This document shows, in pieces, positions 6,609 through 14,395 of a stretch of DNA of 19,302 nt. The DNA comes from Gallionellaceae bacterium. Lineage in GTDB: Bacteria; Pseudomonadota; Gammaproteobacteria; Burkholderiales; Gallionellaceae. The translations under genes were made by a program, and so were the position numbers. The first letter of the stretch is position 1, and every line of letters starts with the position of its first letter. The notes under the pieces were generated by a model. The model saw only the letters and a list, made by a program, of their open reading frames with translations. It was not told the DNA's origin and searched no databases. The DNA is taken from the NCBI GenBank assembly GCA_003151655.1, contig PLYB01000302.1, forward strand, positions 1-19,302. Reading direction: 5' to 3'.

Positions 6609-7946
6609 CTAGTTTCTTAACGTCTGATTGAGCAAGTTAAAGTCCGAATTAAGTACTGTATCCGAACTTCTCAAGCTTTCTATAGTTTTGCACGCATGTA
6701 AAACTGTTGAATGATCACGGCCACCAAAGGCGTTACCGATTTCCGGAAGGCTTAGTTGTGTTAACTCTCGAGCAAGGCACATTGCTACTTGTCGTGGCCT
6801 GGCATAAATTCGGGTACGTTTTTTCGACATCAAATCAAAAAGCTTGATTCTATAAAAATCAGCAACAGTTTTTTGTATATTTTCTATAGAAACTTGTTTG
6901 TTCTGCGCGGCAAGAAGATCTTTAAGTGCCTCTTTTGCCAAGTCAGCGGTAATTAATCTTTTATGGAAACGAGCGAAAGCCTCAATTCGATTTAGAGCGC
7001 CTTCGAGTTCTCTTATATTTGATCTGACATGTTTAGCGATGAAAAAGGCAACATCTTCGCCAATCGGGGTTTTTGATAGAGCAGATTTTTGCAATAGAAT
7101 TGCCACCCGCATCTCCAGACTTGGAGGCTCGATAGCAACTGTTAAACCACAACTAAAACGGGAAGTTAAACGCGGCTCAATTCCTGAAATTTCTTTTGGA
7201 AATGTGTCACAAGTTATAACCACCTGTTTATTAGTATCAATAAGAGAGTTTAAGGTGTAAAAAAATTCTTGTTGAGTACCCGGTTTGTCGGCAATAAATT
7301 GAATATCGTCAATTAGCAATAAATCAAGCGAGTTGTAATATTGCTTGAATTGGTCAAATTGTTTGGTTTGAAATGCACGAACGACATCAGTCACATAGTT
7401 GGTTGCATGAACGTAGCAAATTTTTGCTTGATCGTTTTCTTTTTTAAAATGGTTACCAATAGCTTGAATTAAATGGGTTTTACCTAAACCAACGCCACCG
7501 TAAATAAATAGTGGGTTATATGTGGTTCCGGGAGAATCGGCAACCTGAAAGGCTGCCGCATGTGCCAATTGATTTGCTTTTCCGGTGACAAAATTATCGA
7601 ACAGAAGAGCCGGATTAAGATGAGCGGTATTTTTCAAAGTCTTTTTGGGATCGGAAACGGGGCTAATTCTTATGTCAGCCTTCGGGGTTTCGAGCGCGGT
7701 ATTTTTCTTTGCAACGCGCAAATCAACTTTAGTGGGCGCAGAGAAGCAGGCCTGAGCGCGTCGTTCGATCTCCGGTAAAAAGCGTTCTTGGATAACTTTC
7801 AGGGTAAAGCCGTTTGGGGCGGTCAAAATGATTTGATTGCCCTTGATTTCAAATACCAAGGGTTTAATCCATGAATTGAATTGTTGTGGAGGAAGCTGCT
7901 CTTTAAAAAAAAGCAGACAACCCTCCCACAGGTTTGTATGTGGCAT
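6609..7946 (-). CDS. dnaA: Chromosomal replication initiator protein DnaA
   Basis: A 445-residue DnaA, normal for betaproteobacteria. It binds DnaA boxes, melts the origin and helps load DnaB. Domain I (residues 1-80) begins NLWEGCLLFFKEQLPPQQFNSWIKPL. Domain II is a short linker, about 80-112. The AAA+ domain carries Walker A GGVGLGKT (150-157), Walker B LLLIDDIQF (209-217), and an arginine-rich sensor region around RLTSRFSCG. Domain IV contains the DNA-binding signature GGRDHSTVLHACKTIE from residue 408. The start has a poor ribosome binding site but aligns with the family N-terminus. It is transcribed away from rpmH, and one perfect DnaA box lies 62 bases upstream, which suggests autoregulation. 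Confidence 0.98.
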   Translation of the reverse strand: MPHTNLWEGCLLFFKEQLPPQQFNSWIKPLVFEIKGNQIILTAPNGFTLKVIQERFLPEIERRAQACFSAPTKVDLRVAKKNTALETPKADIRISPVSDPKKTLKNTAHLNPALLFDNFVTGKANQLAHAAAFQVADSPGTTYNPLFIYGGVGLGKTHLIQAIGNHFKKENDQAKICYVHATNYVTDVVRAFQTKQFDQFKQYYNSLDLLLIDDIQFIADKPGTQQEFFYTLNSLIDTNKQVVITCDTFPKEISGIEPRLTSRFSCGLTVAIEPPSLEMRVAILLQKSALSKTPIGEDVAFFIAKHVRSNIRELEGALNRIEAFARFHKRLITADLAKEALKDLLAAQNKQVSIENIQKTVADFYRIKLFDLMSKKRTRIYARPRQVAMCLARELTQLSLPEIGNAFGGRDHSTVLHACKTIESLRSSDTVLNSDFNLLNQTLRN

Positions 7947-8007
7947 GAAATTTTAGTATTTGTCGATTCAAACGTTCTGCGCGATATTCTACAGGTACAA
8001 TCAAAAG

Positions 8008-8016
8008 TTATCCACA
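8008..8016 (+). promoter_or_regulatory. Perfect DnaA box
   Basis: TTATCCACA, identical to the strongest E. coli DnaA box, lies in the 152-base gap between divergent dnaA and rpmH. It could take part in origin firing or in DnaA control of its own promoter. An AT-rich palindrome (AGTATA-AAA-TATACT, 8016-8030) overlaps its last base. Confidence 0.85.
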
Positions 8017-8029
8017 GTATAAAATATAC

Positions 8030-8058
8030 TTGACAGCGCGCGCGTTACATATTGTAAT
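8030..8058 (+). promoter_or_regulatory. rpmH operon promoter
   Basis: TTGACA (8030-8035), a 17-base spacer, then TGTAAT (8053-8058, five of six). The bases after the -10 are CGCGGG, a GC-rich discriminator of the kind found at promoters under stringent (ppGpp/DksA) control. The spacer contains nine alternating G and C bases. Transcription should begin near 8065, about 34 bases before the rpmH ATG. Confidence 0.8.
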
Positions 8059-8098
8059 CGCGGGCTTTTCAATACGAACAAACGAAGGAATAACGCAC

Positions 8099-8233
8099 AT
8101 GAAACGTACTTACCAACCGTCAGTTACAAAGAGAAAGCGCACCCACGGGTTCTTGGTGCGCATGAAAACCAAGGGTGGCAGGGCTGTAATTGCAGCTCGC
8201 AGAGCAAAAGGACGTGCTCGCTTAGCGGTTTAA
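8099..8233 (+). CDS. rpmH: 50S ribosomal protein L34
   Basis: A 44-residue, highly basic L34 (MKRTYQPSVTKRKRTHGF, ending GRARLAV) of the large ribosomal subunit. The sequence is of typical betaproteobacterial form. The ATG at 8099 is chosen because L34 always begins MKRT and AAGGA lies about 9 bases upstream. An in-frame TTG at 8030 is rejected because it lies inside the promoter. It is the first gene of the rpmH-rnpA-yidD-yidC-mnmE cluster, whose order is conserved in Proteobacteria. Confidence 0.98.
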   Translation: MKRTYQPSVTKRKRTHGFLVRMKTKGGRAVIAARRAKGRARLAV

Positions 8234-8234
8234 A

Positions 8235-8630
8235 GTGAAACAAACGCTCTCCTATTCTCAGCGCTTACATTACAGTGCAGAGTTTGAGAGCGCACTAAAT
8301 ACAAAGCCGTTAATAGACAAATGGTTGGCTGTTCATTGGAAAATAAACAGCAAAGGAAAGGATTGCCTCGGTATTGTAATAAGCAAACGTACAATACCCA
8401 AAGCAACCGCAAGAAATAGGATAAAACGACAAATCCGCGAGTTATTTAGGATCAGTCGCCAAAATACCGCCAGCTCTTTGAATATTGTTATACGGATAAG
8501 AAAAGGCGTGCTTGCTGAAGAAACGATAGAATTTAGGCGGACGTTGTCTCGCTTATTTATGAAAGTGCGGTTGACAGAAAATGACGCGCCTATTCCTTCT
8601 GTTCATAAAGGGTTATCAATATCTGATTAG
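8235..8630 (+). CDS. rnpA: Ribonuclease P protein component
   Basis: A 131-residue protein subunit of RNase P, which helps the RNA subunit cleave 5' leaders from tRNA precursors. The family signature is visible: ARNRIKRQIRELFR, with the RNR motif at residues 60-62 and GIVISKRTIPKA before it. The start is a GTG two bases after the rpmH stop; no ATG is available and the ribosome binding site is poor, so coupling to rpmH translation is likely. The C-terminal 19 or so residues after FMKVR extend past the usual fold and share their DNA with the start of yidD, a 50-base overlap in another frame. Confidence 0.95.
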   Translation: MKQTLSYSQRLHYSAEFESALNTKPLIDKWLAVHWKINSKGKDCLGIVISKRTIPKATARNRIKRQIRELFRISRQNTASSLNIVIRIRKGVLAEETIEFRRTLSRLFMKVRLTENDAPIPSVHKGLSISD

Positions 8631-8790
8631 CCCGATGTATCCATCATCTTGTCGATTTACTCCTTCATGTTCGCATTATTGCAGCGAAGCCCTCATTAAG
8701 CATGGCTTGGCTCGGGGTATGTGGTTGGGCATTAGACGAGTTTTTCGTTGTAATCCGTGGAATGCGGGTGGGTATGACCCGGTTCCTTGA
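8581..8790 (+). CDS. yidD: Membrane protein insertion efficiency factor YidD
   Basis: A 69-residue YidD. The family pattern is clear: an amphipathic N-terminal helix (LFLLFIKGYQYLISP), then the cysteine-containing core (PSSCRFTPSCSHYCSEAL), then RVFRCNPWNAGGYDPVP at the C-terminus. The protein is linked to YidC-dependent insertion of inner-membrane proteins and probably lies along the membrane. Its ATG overlaps the end of rnpA by 50 bases, an arrangement conserved in this cluster. Confidence 0.95.
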   Translation: MTRLFLLFIKGYQYLISPMYPSSCRFTPSCSHYCSEALIKHGLARGMWLGIRRVFRCNPWNAGGYDPVP

Positions 8791-8819
8791 TGTGAATATT
8801 GCTTTGGGTGTATTTTAAG

Positions 8820-10451
8820 ATGGATTTCAAAAGACTATTTCTGTTTCTTATTTTCTCGTTCTCCGCTTTGTTGTTATGGGACGGTTGGCAGCGGAATCAA
8901 CATCCGGCACAACAACCAGTTGCTGCCGCAAAAGCCGCAGCGGGCGAAACTGCGGTAGTCACGCCGTTGACCAATGAAACGCGCGCAAAAGATATCGAAA
9001 AAACAGTTGAAAATGCTGGCTTGGCGCAAGGAAAAAAGATTGTCGTTCAAACAGATAATCTACGGGTAGAAATAAATACTCTTGGTGGCGATATTCAACG
9101 GGTTGAGTTGTTGCAACATAAAGATGCTATTGATAAAGATAAGCCATTAGTTCTGCTGCAACAAAAAGAAAATCATACCTATGTCGCGCAAACGGGGTTA
9201 ATTGGTGAAAATTTACCAACGCATCGAACCCTGTTTACCACGACTTCTGACGAATATCATTTGGTTGAGGGTGTAGACACTATCTCCGTACGGCTGGTTG
9301 CAAGTCCATCCGTTACCAAAGTTATTACTTTCCATCGTGGCAGTTATCTTATTGATGTTTCATATGAAATTATCAATACCGGAGCAAGTCCGCTTTCGGC
9401 TTCGGCATATTTTCAATTAGTACGCGACGAAGGCGCTCCATCAGGAGATTCAAAACTGGTGCCCACCTATACGGGGCCGGCAATTTATACCGATCAGAAA
9501 AAGTTTCAAAAGGTTGAGTTTTCAAGTATTGAGAAAAACAAAGCGGACTATCCTAAAACAGCGGATAACGGTTGGGTCGGGATGTTGCAACACTATTTCG
9601 TAAGTGCTTGGTTGCCAGCCGACAAAGTTATGCGCGAGAACTACACCAAGTCATTGGGTAACAAGCAATATTCTATTGGGACAATATTGCCGGTAGGGGC
9701 TATTGCCCCTAGCCAAAAAGGTGAAATTGGCGCGAAGTTATACGTTGGCCCAACAACTTCAAACTTGGATAGCATTGCACCCGGTCTTGGTTTAACGGTG
9801 GATTACGGTTGGCTTACCATAATTGCTACACCACTGTTTTGGCTGCTTACGCAAATTCAGGGCTGGGTACAAAACTGGGGTTTGGCGATAATTGTTTTAA
9901 CCGTATTGATTAAATTGGCGTTTTTCCCGCTTTCGGCAGCCAGTTACCGTTCAATGGCAAGAATGAGACTGGTAGCTCCAAAGCTGGAGAAGATTAAACA
10001 ACAATACAGCGATGATCGTGAAAAACTTAATCGTGCAATGATGGAGTTATACAAGACAGAAAAAATTAACCCTCTGGGCGGTTGTTTGCCGATGATCATA
10101 CAGATTCCGGTATTTATTTCGCTTTATTGGGCAATCTTATCCAGTGTTGAATTACGTCACGCCCCGTTTATAGGCTGGATTACAGACTTGTCAGCGGCTG
10201 ATCCATATTACGTGCTGCCAGCGATTATGGGCATTAGCATGTTGATTCAAAGCAAGCTTAGTCCTGCGCCACCGGATCCTCTGCAGGCTAAATTGATGCA
10301 ACTTATGCCCGTAATCTTCAGTGTAGTTTTCTTTTTCTTTCCTGCCGGGCTGGTGCTGTATTCCGTTGTAAACAATGTTCTTTCCATCACGCAGCAGTGG
10401 TATATCACGCGTAATCAAGAACTAGGGCAAAAGGTTGCCACAAAACTTTGA
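8820..10451 (+). CDS. yidC: Membrane protein insertase YidC
   Basis: A 543-residue YidC/Oxa1 insertase, which folds and inserts inner-membrane proteins, including subunits of the ATP synthase encoded further along. The ATG at 8820 gives MDFKRLFLFLIFSF, an N-terminal membrane anchor (about 5-22); an upstream in-frame TTG at 8799 is rejected. The large periplasmic P1 domain runs to about residue 325. The insertase core follows, with its four or five membrane segments, the groove arginine in SMARMR, the cytoplasmic coiled helix pair (KLEKIKQQYSDD) and the NPLGGCLP motif. The 3' end overlaps mnmE by 17 bases. Confidence 0.97.
   Translation: MDFKRLFLFLIFSFSALLLWDGWQRNQHPAQQPVAAAKAAAGETAVVTPLTNETRAKDIEKTVENAGLAQGKKIVVQTDNLRVEINTLGGDIQRVELLQHKDAIDKDKPLVLLQQKENHTYVAQTGLIGENLPTHRTLFTTTSDEYHLVEGVDTISVRLVASPSVTKVITFHRGSYLIDVSYEIINTGASPLSASAYFQLVRDEGAPSGDSKLVPTYTGPAIYTDQKKFQKVEFSSIEKNKADYPKTADNGWVGMLQHYFVSAWLPADKVMRENYTKSLGNKQYSIGTILPVGAIAPSQKGEIGAKLYVGPTTSNLDSIAPGLGLTVDYGWLTIIATPLFWLLTQIQGWVQNWGLAIIVLTVLIKLAFFPLSAASYRSMARMRLVAPKLEKIKQQYSDDREKLNRAMMELYKTEKINPLGGCLPMIIQIPVFISLYWAILSSVELRHAPFIGWITDLSAADPYYVLPAIMGISMLIQSKLSPAPPDPLQAKLMQLMPVIFSVVFFFFPAGLVLYSVVNNVLSITQQWYITRNQELGQKVATKL
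10424..10427 (+). promoter_or_regulatory. Ribosome binding site that supports the TTG start of mnmE
   Basis: AGGG lies 7 bases before TTG at 10435, inside the end of yidC. An in-frame TAG at 10423-10425 rules out any earlier start. Confidence 0.55.
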
Positions 10452-11775
10452 TGCAATAGCGGCCATCGCCACGGCCCCCGGTCGAGGGGGTATTGGTGTG
10501 GTTAGAGTTTCTGGCCGCGATCTTGCATCAATTGCCACTACCTTGCTGGGAAACCTACCCGTTCCCCGTCATGCAACATACTCCGCCTTTCTTGATGCCG
10601 AAGGGTCAATCATTGATCGGGGTATCGCTATCTATTTCCCCGCACCAAACTCTTACACTGGCGAAGACGTTTTAGAGCTACAGGCCCATGGTGGCACTGC
10701 AGTATTGAATTTATTGTTAAAGAGATGTCTGGCGGCTGGTGTACGTTTAGCGCAACCAGGCGAGTTTACGCAGCGGGCGTTTCTAAATGATAAGCTGGAC
10801 TTGGTTCAGGCCGAGAGCGTTGCCGACTTGATTAATGCCACCAGTGAGCAGGCGGTACGTTGTGCCAACCGCTCCTTGGAAGGGGACTTTTCCAATACGA
10901 TCAATAGATTGGTTGCGGAGCTTATTGAATTGCGCATGCTGGTTGAAGCAACGTTAGACTTTCCAGAGGAAGAGATTGACTTAACAGATGTAAAACGAAG
11001 CGAAGCAATGTTAAGGAAAATCCGTTCGGACTTGGAACGAACCTTTGAGTTAGCGCGGCAAGGCAGTATTTTGCGCGAAGGAGCCCATGTTGTGTTGGTC
11101 GGTCAGCCAAACGTGGGTAAATCAAGCTTGCTTAATCGCCTGTCCGGGGAGGACGTGGCGCTGGTGAGCGAGGTTGCGGGCACAACACGGGATACGATAC
11201 GCCAAGCGATCAATATAAAAGGCGTGCCACTGCACATGGTTGATACCGCTGGCCTGCGAGAATCACAGGATGTTGTTGAGCAGATGGGGATGGAGCGCAC
11301 CAAGCTGGCAATGCAAAAAGCCGATGCAGTTCTGGTGTTGATGGATATTCAACAAGAAAACTGGCAAGAAGAGCAAAAGATCATCGCGTTGATACCCGAA
11401 AATATCCCAAAGTTGTTTGTGATCAATAAAATCGACCTAGTGAACCAGCATGCGCGAATTGAAAATCAAGGGGAAGATACCTATATCTACGTTTCAGCCA
11501 AAAATGATGAAGGAATCGACTTGTTGCGCGAGAAGATTTTGCAATTAATGGATTGGCATGGTGAAGCCGGTGTGTTTATGGCAAGAGAGCGGCACTTACA
11601 AGCGCTTGCACAAGCAAAAAAGCTACTTGACCGTGCTGCTACAGAGTTGACGAGAGCTGAGTTTTTTGCCGAGGAACTGCGCCTTGCCCAAGAGGAGCTA
11701 AACAAGATCACCGGAGAATTTTCACCAGATGACCTGTTGGGGGAAATATTCAGCCGTTTTTGTATTGGAAAATAG
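10435..11775 (+). CDS. mnmE: tRNA uridine-5-carboxymethylaminomethyl modification GTPase MnmE
   Basis: A 446-residue, complete MnmE. With MnmG it installs the cmnm5 group on U34 of tRNAs reading split codon boxes. The N-terminal domain begins IAAIATAPGRGGIGVVRVSG; the G domain shows G1 GQPNVGKS (223-230), the K-loop AGTTRDT, G3 DTAG (270-273) and G4 NKID (331-334); the final FCIGK supplies the catalytic cysteine. The start is an unusual TTG within the yidC end. Its partner mnmG follows after a 96-base gap that holds a parS site, so the two modification genes are probably transcribed separately. Confidence 0.96.
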   Translation: MPQNFDAIAAIATAPGRGGIGVVRVSGRDLASIATTLLGNLPVPRHATYSAFLDAEGSIIDRGIAIYFPAPNSYTGEDVLELQAHGGTAVLNLLLKRCLAAGVRLAQPGEFTQRAFLNDKLDLVQAESVADLINATSEQAVRCANRSLEGDFSNTINRLVAELIELRMLVEATLDFPEEEIDLTDVKRSEAMLRKIRSDLERTFELARQGSILREGAHVVLVGQPNVGKSSLLNRLSGEDVALVSEVAGTTRDTIRQAINIKGVPLHMVDTAGLRESQDVVEQMGMERTKLAMQKADAVLVLMDIQQENWQEEQKIIALIPENIPKLFVINKIDLVNQHARIENQGEDTYIYVSAKNDEGIDLLREKILQLMDWHGEAGVFMARERHLQALAQAKKLLDRAATELTRAEFFAEELRLAQEELNKITGEFSPDDLLGEIFSRFCIGK

Positions 11776-11781
11776 CAGAAT

Positions 11782-11797
11782 TGTTTCACGTGAAACA
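11782..11797. promoter_or_regulatory. Perfect parS site between mnmE and mnmG
   Basis: TGTTTCACGTGAAACA is the fully palindromic ParB-binding consensus; symmetry extends to 20 bp (11780-11799). It lies 6 bases beyond the mnmE stop, upstream of the mnmG promoter candidate, and about 3.4 kb before parB. ParB would load and slide from here to form the origin-segregation complex moved by ParA. Confidence 0.95.
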
Positions 11798-11814
11798 ATA
11801 GTCGGGTCGGCGAT

Positions 11815-11843
11815 TTAACCTGTTGAAGTTTTTGATGTATGAT
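11815..11843 (+). promoter_or_regulatory. Candidate mnmG promoter
   Basis: TTAACC (four of six), a 17-base spacer, then TATGAT (five of six) at 11838-11843. Transcription would begin near 11850, 22 bases before the mnmG ATG. It probably drives mnmG-rsmG-parA-parB and perhaps beyond. Confidence 0.45.
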
Positions 11844-11871
11844 GCGCGCCTTTATTTGGTACAGGCGGCGA

Positions 11872-13770
11872 ATGAATTACCCCAAAGAGTTTGATGTAAT
11901 TGTTATTGGCGGTGGTCATGCTGGGACTGAAGCCGCGCTCGCGAGTGCCCGCATGGGACGTGCGACGCTACTTATTACCCATAATATTGAAACACTTGGG
12001 GCAATGTCATGCAACCCTTCTATTGGCGGCATTGGCAAAGGGCACTTGGTAAAAGAGGTGGATGCGCTGGGTGGGGCAATGGCCTCGGCAACCGATGAGG
12101 CAGGGATACAGTTTCGCATATTGAATTCTTCAAAGGGGCCGGCAGTACGTGCGACCCGGGCGCAAGCAGATCGGGCATTGTATAAACAAGCCATGCGTCG
12201 CCGCTTGGAAAACCAGCCTAACCTTTGGCTGTTTCAGCAGGCGGTGGAAAAGCTGCTGATGAACGGCGAACAAGTCGTCGGTGTTGAATTACAGCTCGAT
12301 CTGCGCTTTATGGCAAAAAGTGTGGTGTTAACAACGGGTACATTTTTGTCCGGCCTAGTTCATATCGGTCTTTCAAGCCACCCCGCAGGGCGGGCCAGTG
12401 AGTTGCCCTCTATCGTGTTGGCCAACGATTTGCGCGAACTGGGATTGCCAATCGGGCGCCTTAAAACGGGTACACCACCGAGAATTGACGGATGCAGCAT
12501 TGATTATTCAGCATTAATAGCGCAGCCGGGCGACGATCCGGTACCCGTATTTTCATATTTAGGAAGAGCAGAACAGCATCCACGGCAATTGCCGTGCTGG
12601 ATTACGCATACCAATCAACGAACACATGACATTATTCGCGGTGGATTGGATCGTTCGCCTTTGTTTACGGGTGTCATTGCCGGTGTCGGGCCGCGCTATT
12701 GTCCGTCTATTGAGGATAAGATCACGCGTTTTGCGGATAAAGACTCGCATCAGATATTTTTGGAGCCGGAAGGTTTAAGTACTAACGAGGTGTACCCGAA
12801 CGGGATTTCAACCAGTTTGCCATTTGATGTGCAATTGGACTTGGTGCGTTCAATTAAAGGCTTGGAAAATGCTTATATAACGCGTCCCGGCTACGCTATC
12901 GAATATGACTACTTTGATCCTCGGGGATTAAAAACTTCGCTGGAAACAAAAACCATAAAGGGTTTGTTTATGGCTGGGCAAATAAATGGCACAACAGGTT
13001 ACGAAGAAGCCGCTGCGCAAGGATTGTTGGCTGGTTTGAATGCCGCGCGCTATGCCAGTGAAGAAGATTCATGGTATCCCCGGCGCGACGAAGCGTACTT
13101 GGGCGTGTTGGTGGATGATTTGATTACGAGCGGCATAACAGAGCCGTATCGTATGTTCACCAGCCGTGCAGAATATCGCTTACAGCTGCGTGAAGACAAC
13201 GCGGATATGCGCTTAACAGAAGTAGGACGAAAACTTGGGCTGGTTGATGATGAACGCTGGATTGCATTTGAAAATAAGCGAGAGGGCGTAGCGCGGGAGT
13301 TGGAGCGCTTGAAAGCAACTTGGATAAATCCGAGAATCTTGGCAAAAGCTGATGCAGAACGGGTGCTGGGTAAAAATATTGAACGGGAGTATTCGCTGTA
13401 TGAGCTTCTGCGACGACCAGACGTAACTTACCAAGGTTTGATGTCGATAGAGGGTTGCGATGCGGGTGTAAGTAGTAATGAAATCATTGAGCAAGTAGAA
13501 ATACAAGCCAAATACCAAGGCTATATCGAGCGTCAACACGAAGAAATTGCACGGCAGTCAGAAAATGAAATGTTGACGTTGCCGACAACGATAAATTATG
13601 TGGAAGTACGGGGTTTGTCGACAGAAGTGCGACAAAAATTGGAACAGCATCGACCTGAAACGTTAGGGCAGGCTGCAAGAATTTCGGGTATAACTCCGGC
13701 GGCAATATCGTTATTGTTGGTGCATATGAAGCGGGGAGGGGCTTGCATGGCTAGCAAGCGCCCCGTCTAA
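11872..13770 (+). CDS. mnmG: tRNA uridine-5-carboxymethylaminomethyl modification enzyme MnmG
   Basis: A 632-residue FAD enzyme (GidA), partner of MnmE in wobble-uridine modification. The FAD-binding motif VIGGGHAGTEAA is at residues 11-22; MSCNPSIGGIGKGHLVKE follows; the conserved cysteine block PRYCPSIEDK is near the middle; GTTGYEEAAAQGLLAG marks the second FAD contact; and the C-terminal helical domain ends with the family-typical LLLVHMKR. The ATG at 11872 is chosen over one at 11839 because AGGCGG precedes it and the product then aligns with the family; the earlier ATG also falls within the predicted promoter. The rsmG gene begins one base after its stop. Confidence 0.96.
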   Translation: MNYPKEFDVIVIGGGHAGTEAALASARMGRATLLITHNIETLGAMSCNPSIGGIGKGHLVKEVDALGGAMASATDEAGIQFRILNSSKGPAVRATRAQADRALYKQAMRRRLENQPNLWLFQQAVEKLLMNGEQVVGVELQLDLRFMAKSVVLTTGTFLSGLVHIGLSSHPAGRASELPSIVLANDLRELGLPIGRLKTGTPPRIDGCSIDYSALIAQPGDDPVPVFSYLGRAEQHPRQLPCWITHTNQRTHDIIRGGLDRSPLFTGVIAGVGPRYCPSIEDKITRFADKDSHQIFLEPEGLSTNEVYPNGISTSLPFDVQLDLVRSIKGLENAYITRPGYAIEYDYFDPRGLKTSLETKTIKGLFMAGQINGTTGYEEAAAQGLLAGLNAARYASEEDSWYPRRDEAYLGVLVDDLITSGITEPYRMFTSRAEYRLQLREDNADMRLTEVGRKLGLVDDERWIAFENKREGVARELERLKATWINPRILAKADAERVLGKNIEREYSLYELLRRPDVTYQGLMSIEGCDAGVSSNEIIEQVEIQAKYQGYIERQHEEIARQSENEMLTLPTTINYVEVRGLSTEVRQKLEQHRPETLGQAARISGITPAAISLLLVHMKRGGACMASKRPV

Positions 13771-13771
13771 A

Positions 13772-14395
13772 ATGACTTTAGCAATGGATTTGTCGAGCGG
13801 GATTGCGCAACTGGGAATAAATATTGCACCCGAGGCGCAACAAAAGTTATTGAACTATCTGGCGTTGTTGCAGAAATGGAATAAAGTTTATAACTTGACG
13901 GCGATACGTGATCCGGAACAAATGGTAAGCAATCACTTGCTCGATAGCCTTGCTGTTGTACCGCATCTGTGGCCCGGACGATGGTTGGATGTAGGGTGTG
14001 GGGCGGGCTTGCCCGGCGTTGTCTTGGCGATTGTGCGACCTGACTGGTCATTTACTTTGCTGGATAGTAACAGCAAGAAAACAAGCTTTGTTCAGCAAGC
14101 CAGCATAGAATTGGGATTAAATAACGTGGATGTAAAATGTGAACGAATCGAGGCGTGGCAAAACGCTGAAAAATTCGATGGAATTATTTCCCGTGCGTTT
14201 GCTGAAACTTCCGAGTTTGTTAACTCAACTCGCCATTTGTTGAAAAATGGCGGGCGCTGGGCGGCAATGAAAGGGCTGCCGGAGCAAGAGTTGCAGCGCT
14301 TACCAGCGGACGTAAAGGTAGAACAGATTATTTCCTTGCAGGTTCCAAAACTAGAGGCGACACGCTGTTTGGTGGTGTTAAGAGAAAACAAATGA
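13772..14395 (+). CDS. rsmG: 16S rRNA (guanine-N7)-methyltransferase RsmG
   Basis: A 207-residue GidB/RsmG, the SAM-dependent enzyme that methylates N7 of G527 in 16S rRNA. Family patterns are LLNYLALLQKWNKVYNLTAIRDPEQMV at residues 27-52, HLLDSLAV, and the SAM loop LDVGCGAGLPG (72-82), followed by LLDSNSKKTSF. The first ATG, one base after mnmG, is used; a second ATG four codons on is possible. Its TGA overlaps the parA start as ATGA, so translation is coupled. Confidence 0.96.
   Translation: MTLAMDLSSGIAQLGINIAPEAQQKLLNYLALLQKWNKVYNLTAIRDPEQMVSNHLLDSLAVVPHLWPGRWLDVGCGAGLPGVVLAIVRPDWSFTLLDSNSKKTSFVQQASIELGLNNVDVKCERIEAWQNAEKFDGIISRAFAETSEFVNSTRHLLKNGGRWAAMKGLPEQELQRLPADVKVEQIISLQVPKLEATRCLVVLRENK

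Noticed and set aside
8030..8098. Upstream TTG start for rpmH
   Set aside because: It lies in the -35 element of the promoter; L34 begins MKRT, which matches the ATG at 8099.
8799..8819. Upstream TTG start for yidC
   Set aside because: The ATG at 8820 gives the family N-terminal membrane anchor directly; the 7 extra residues have no support.
11839..11871. Upstream ATG start for mnmG
   Set aside because: It falls in the -10 element of the candidate promoter and lacks a ribosome binding site; the ATG at 11872 has one and matches the family length.
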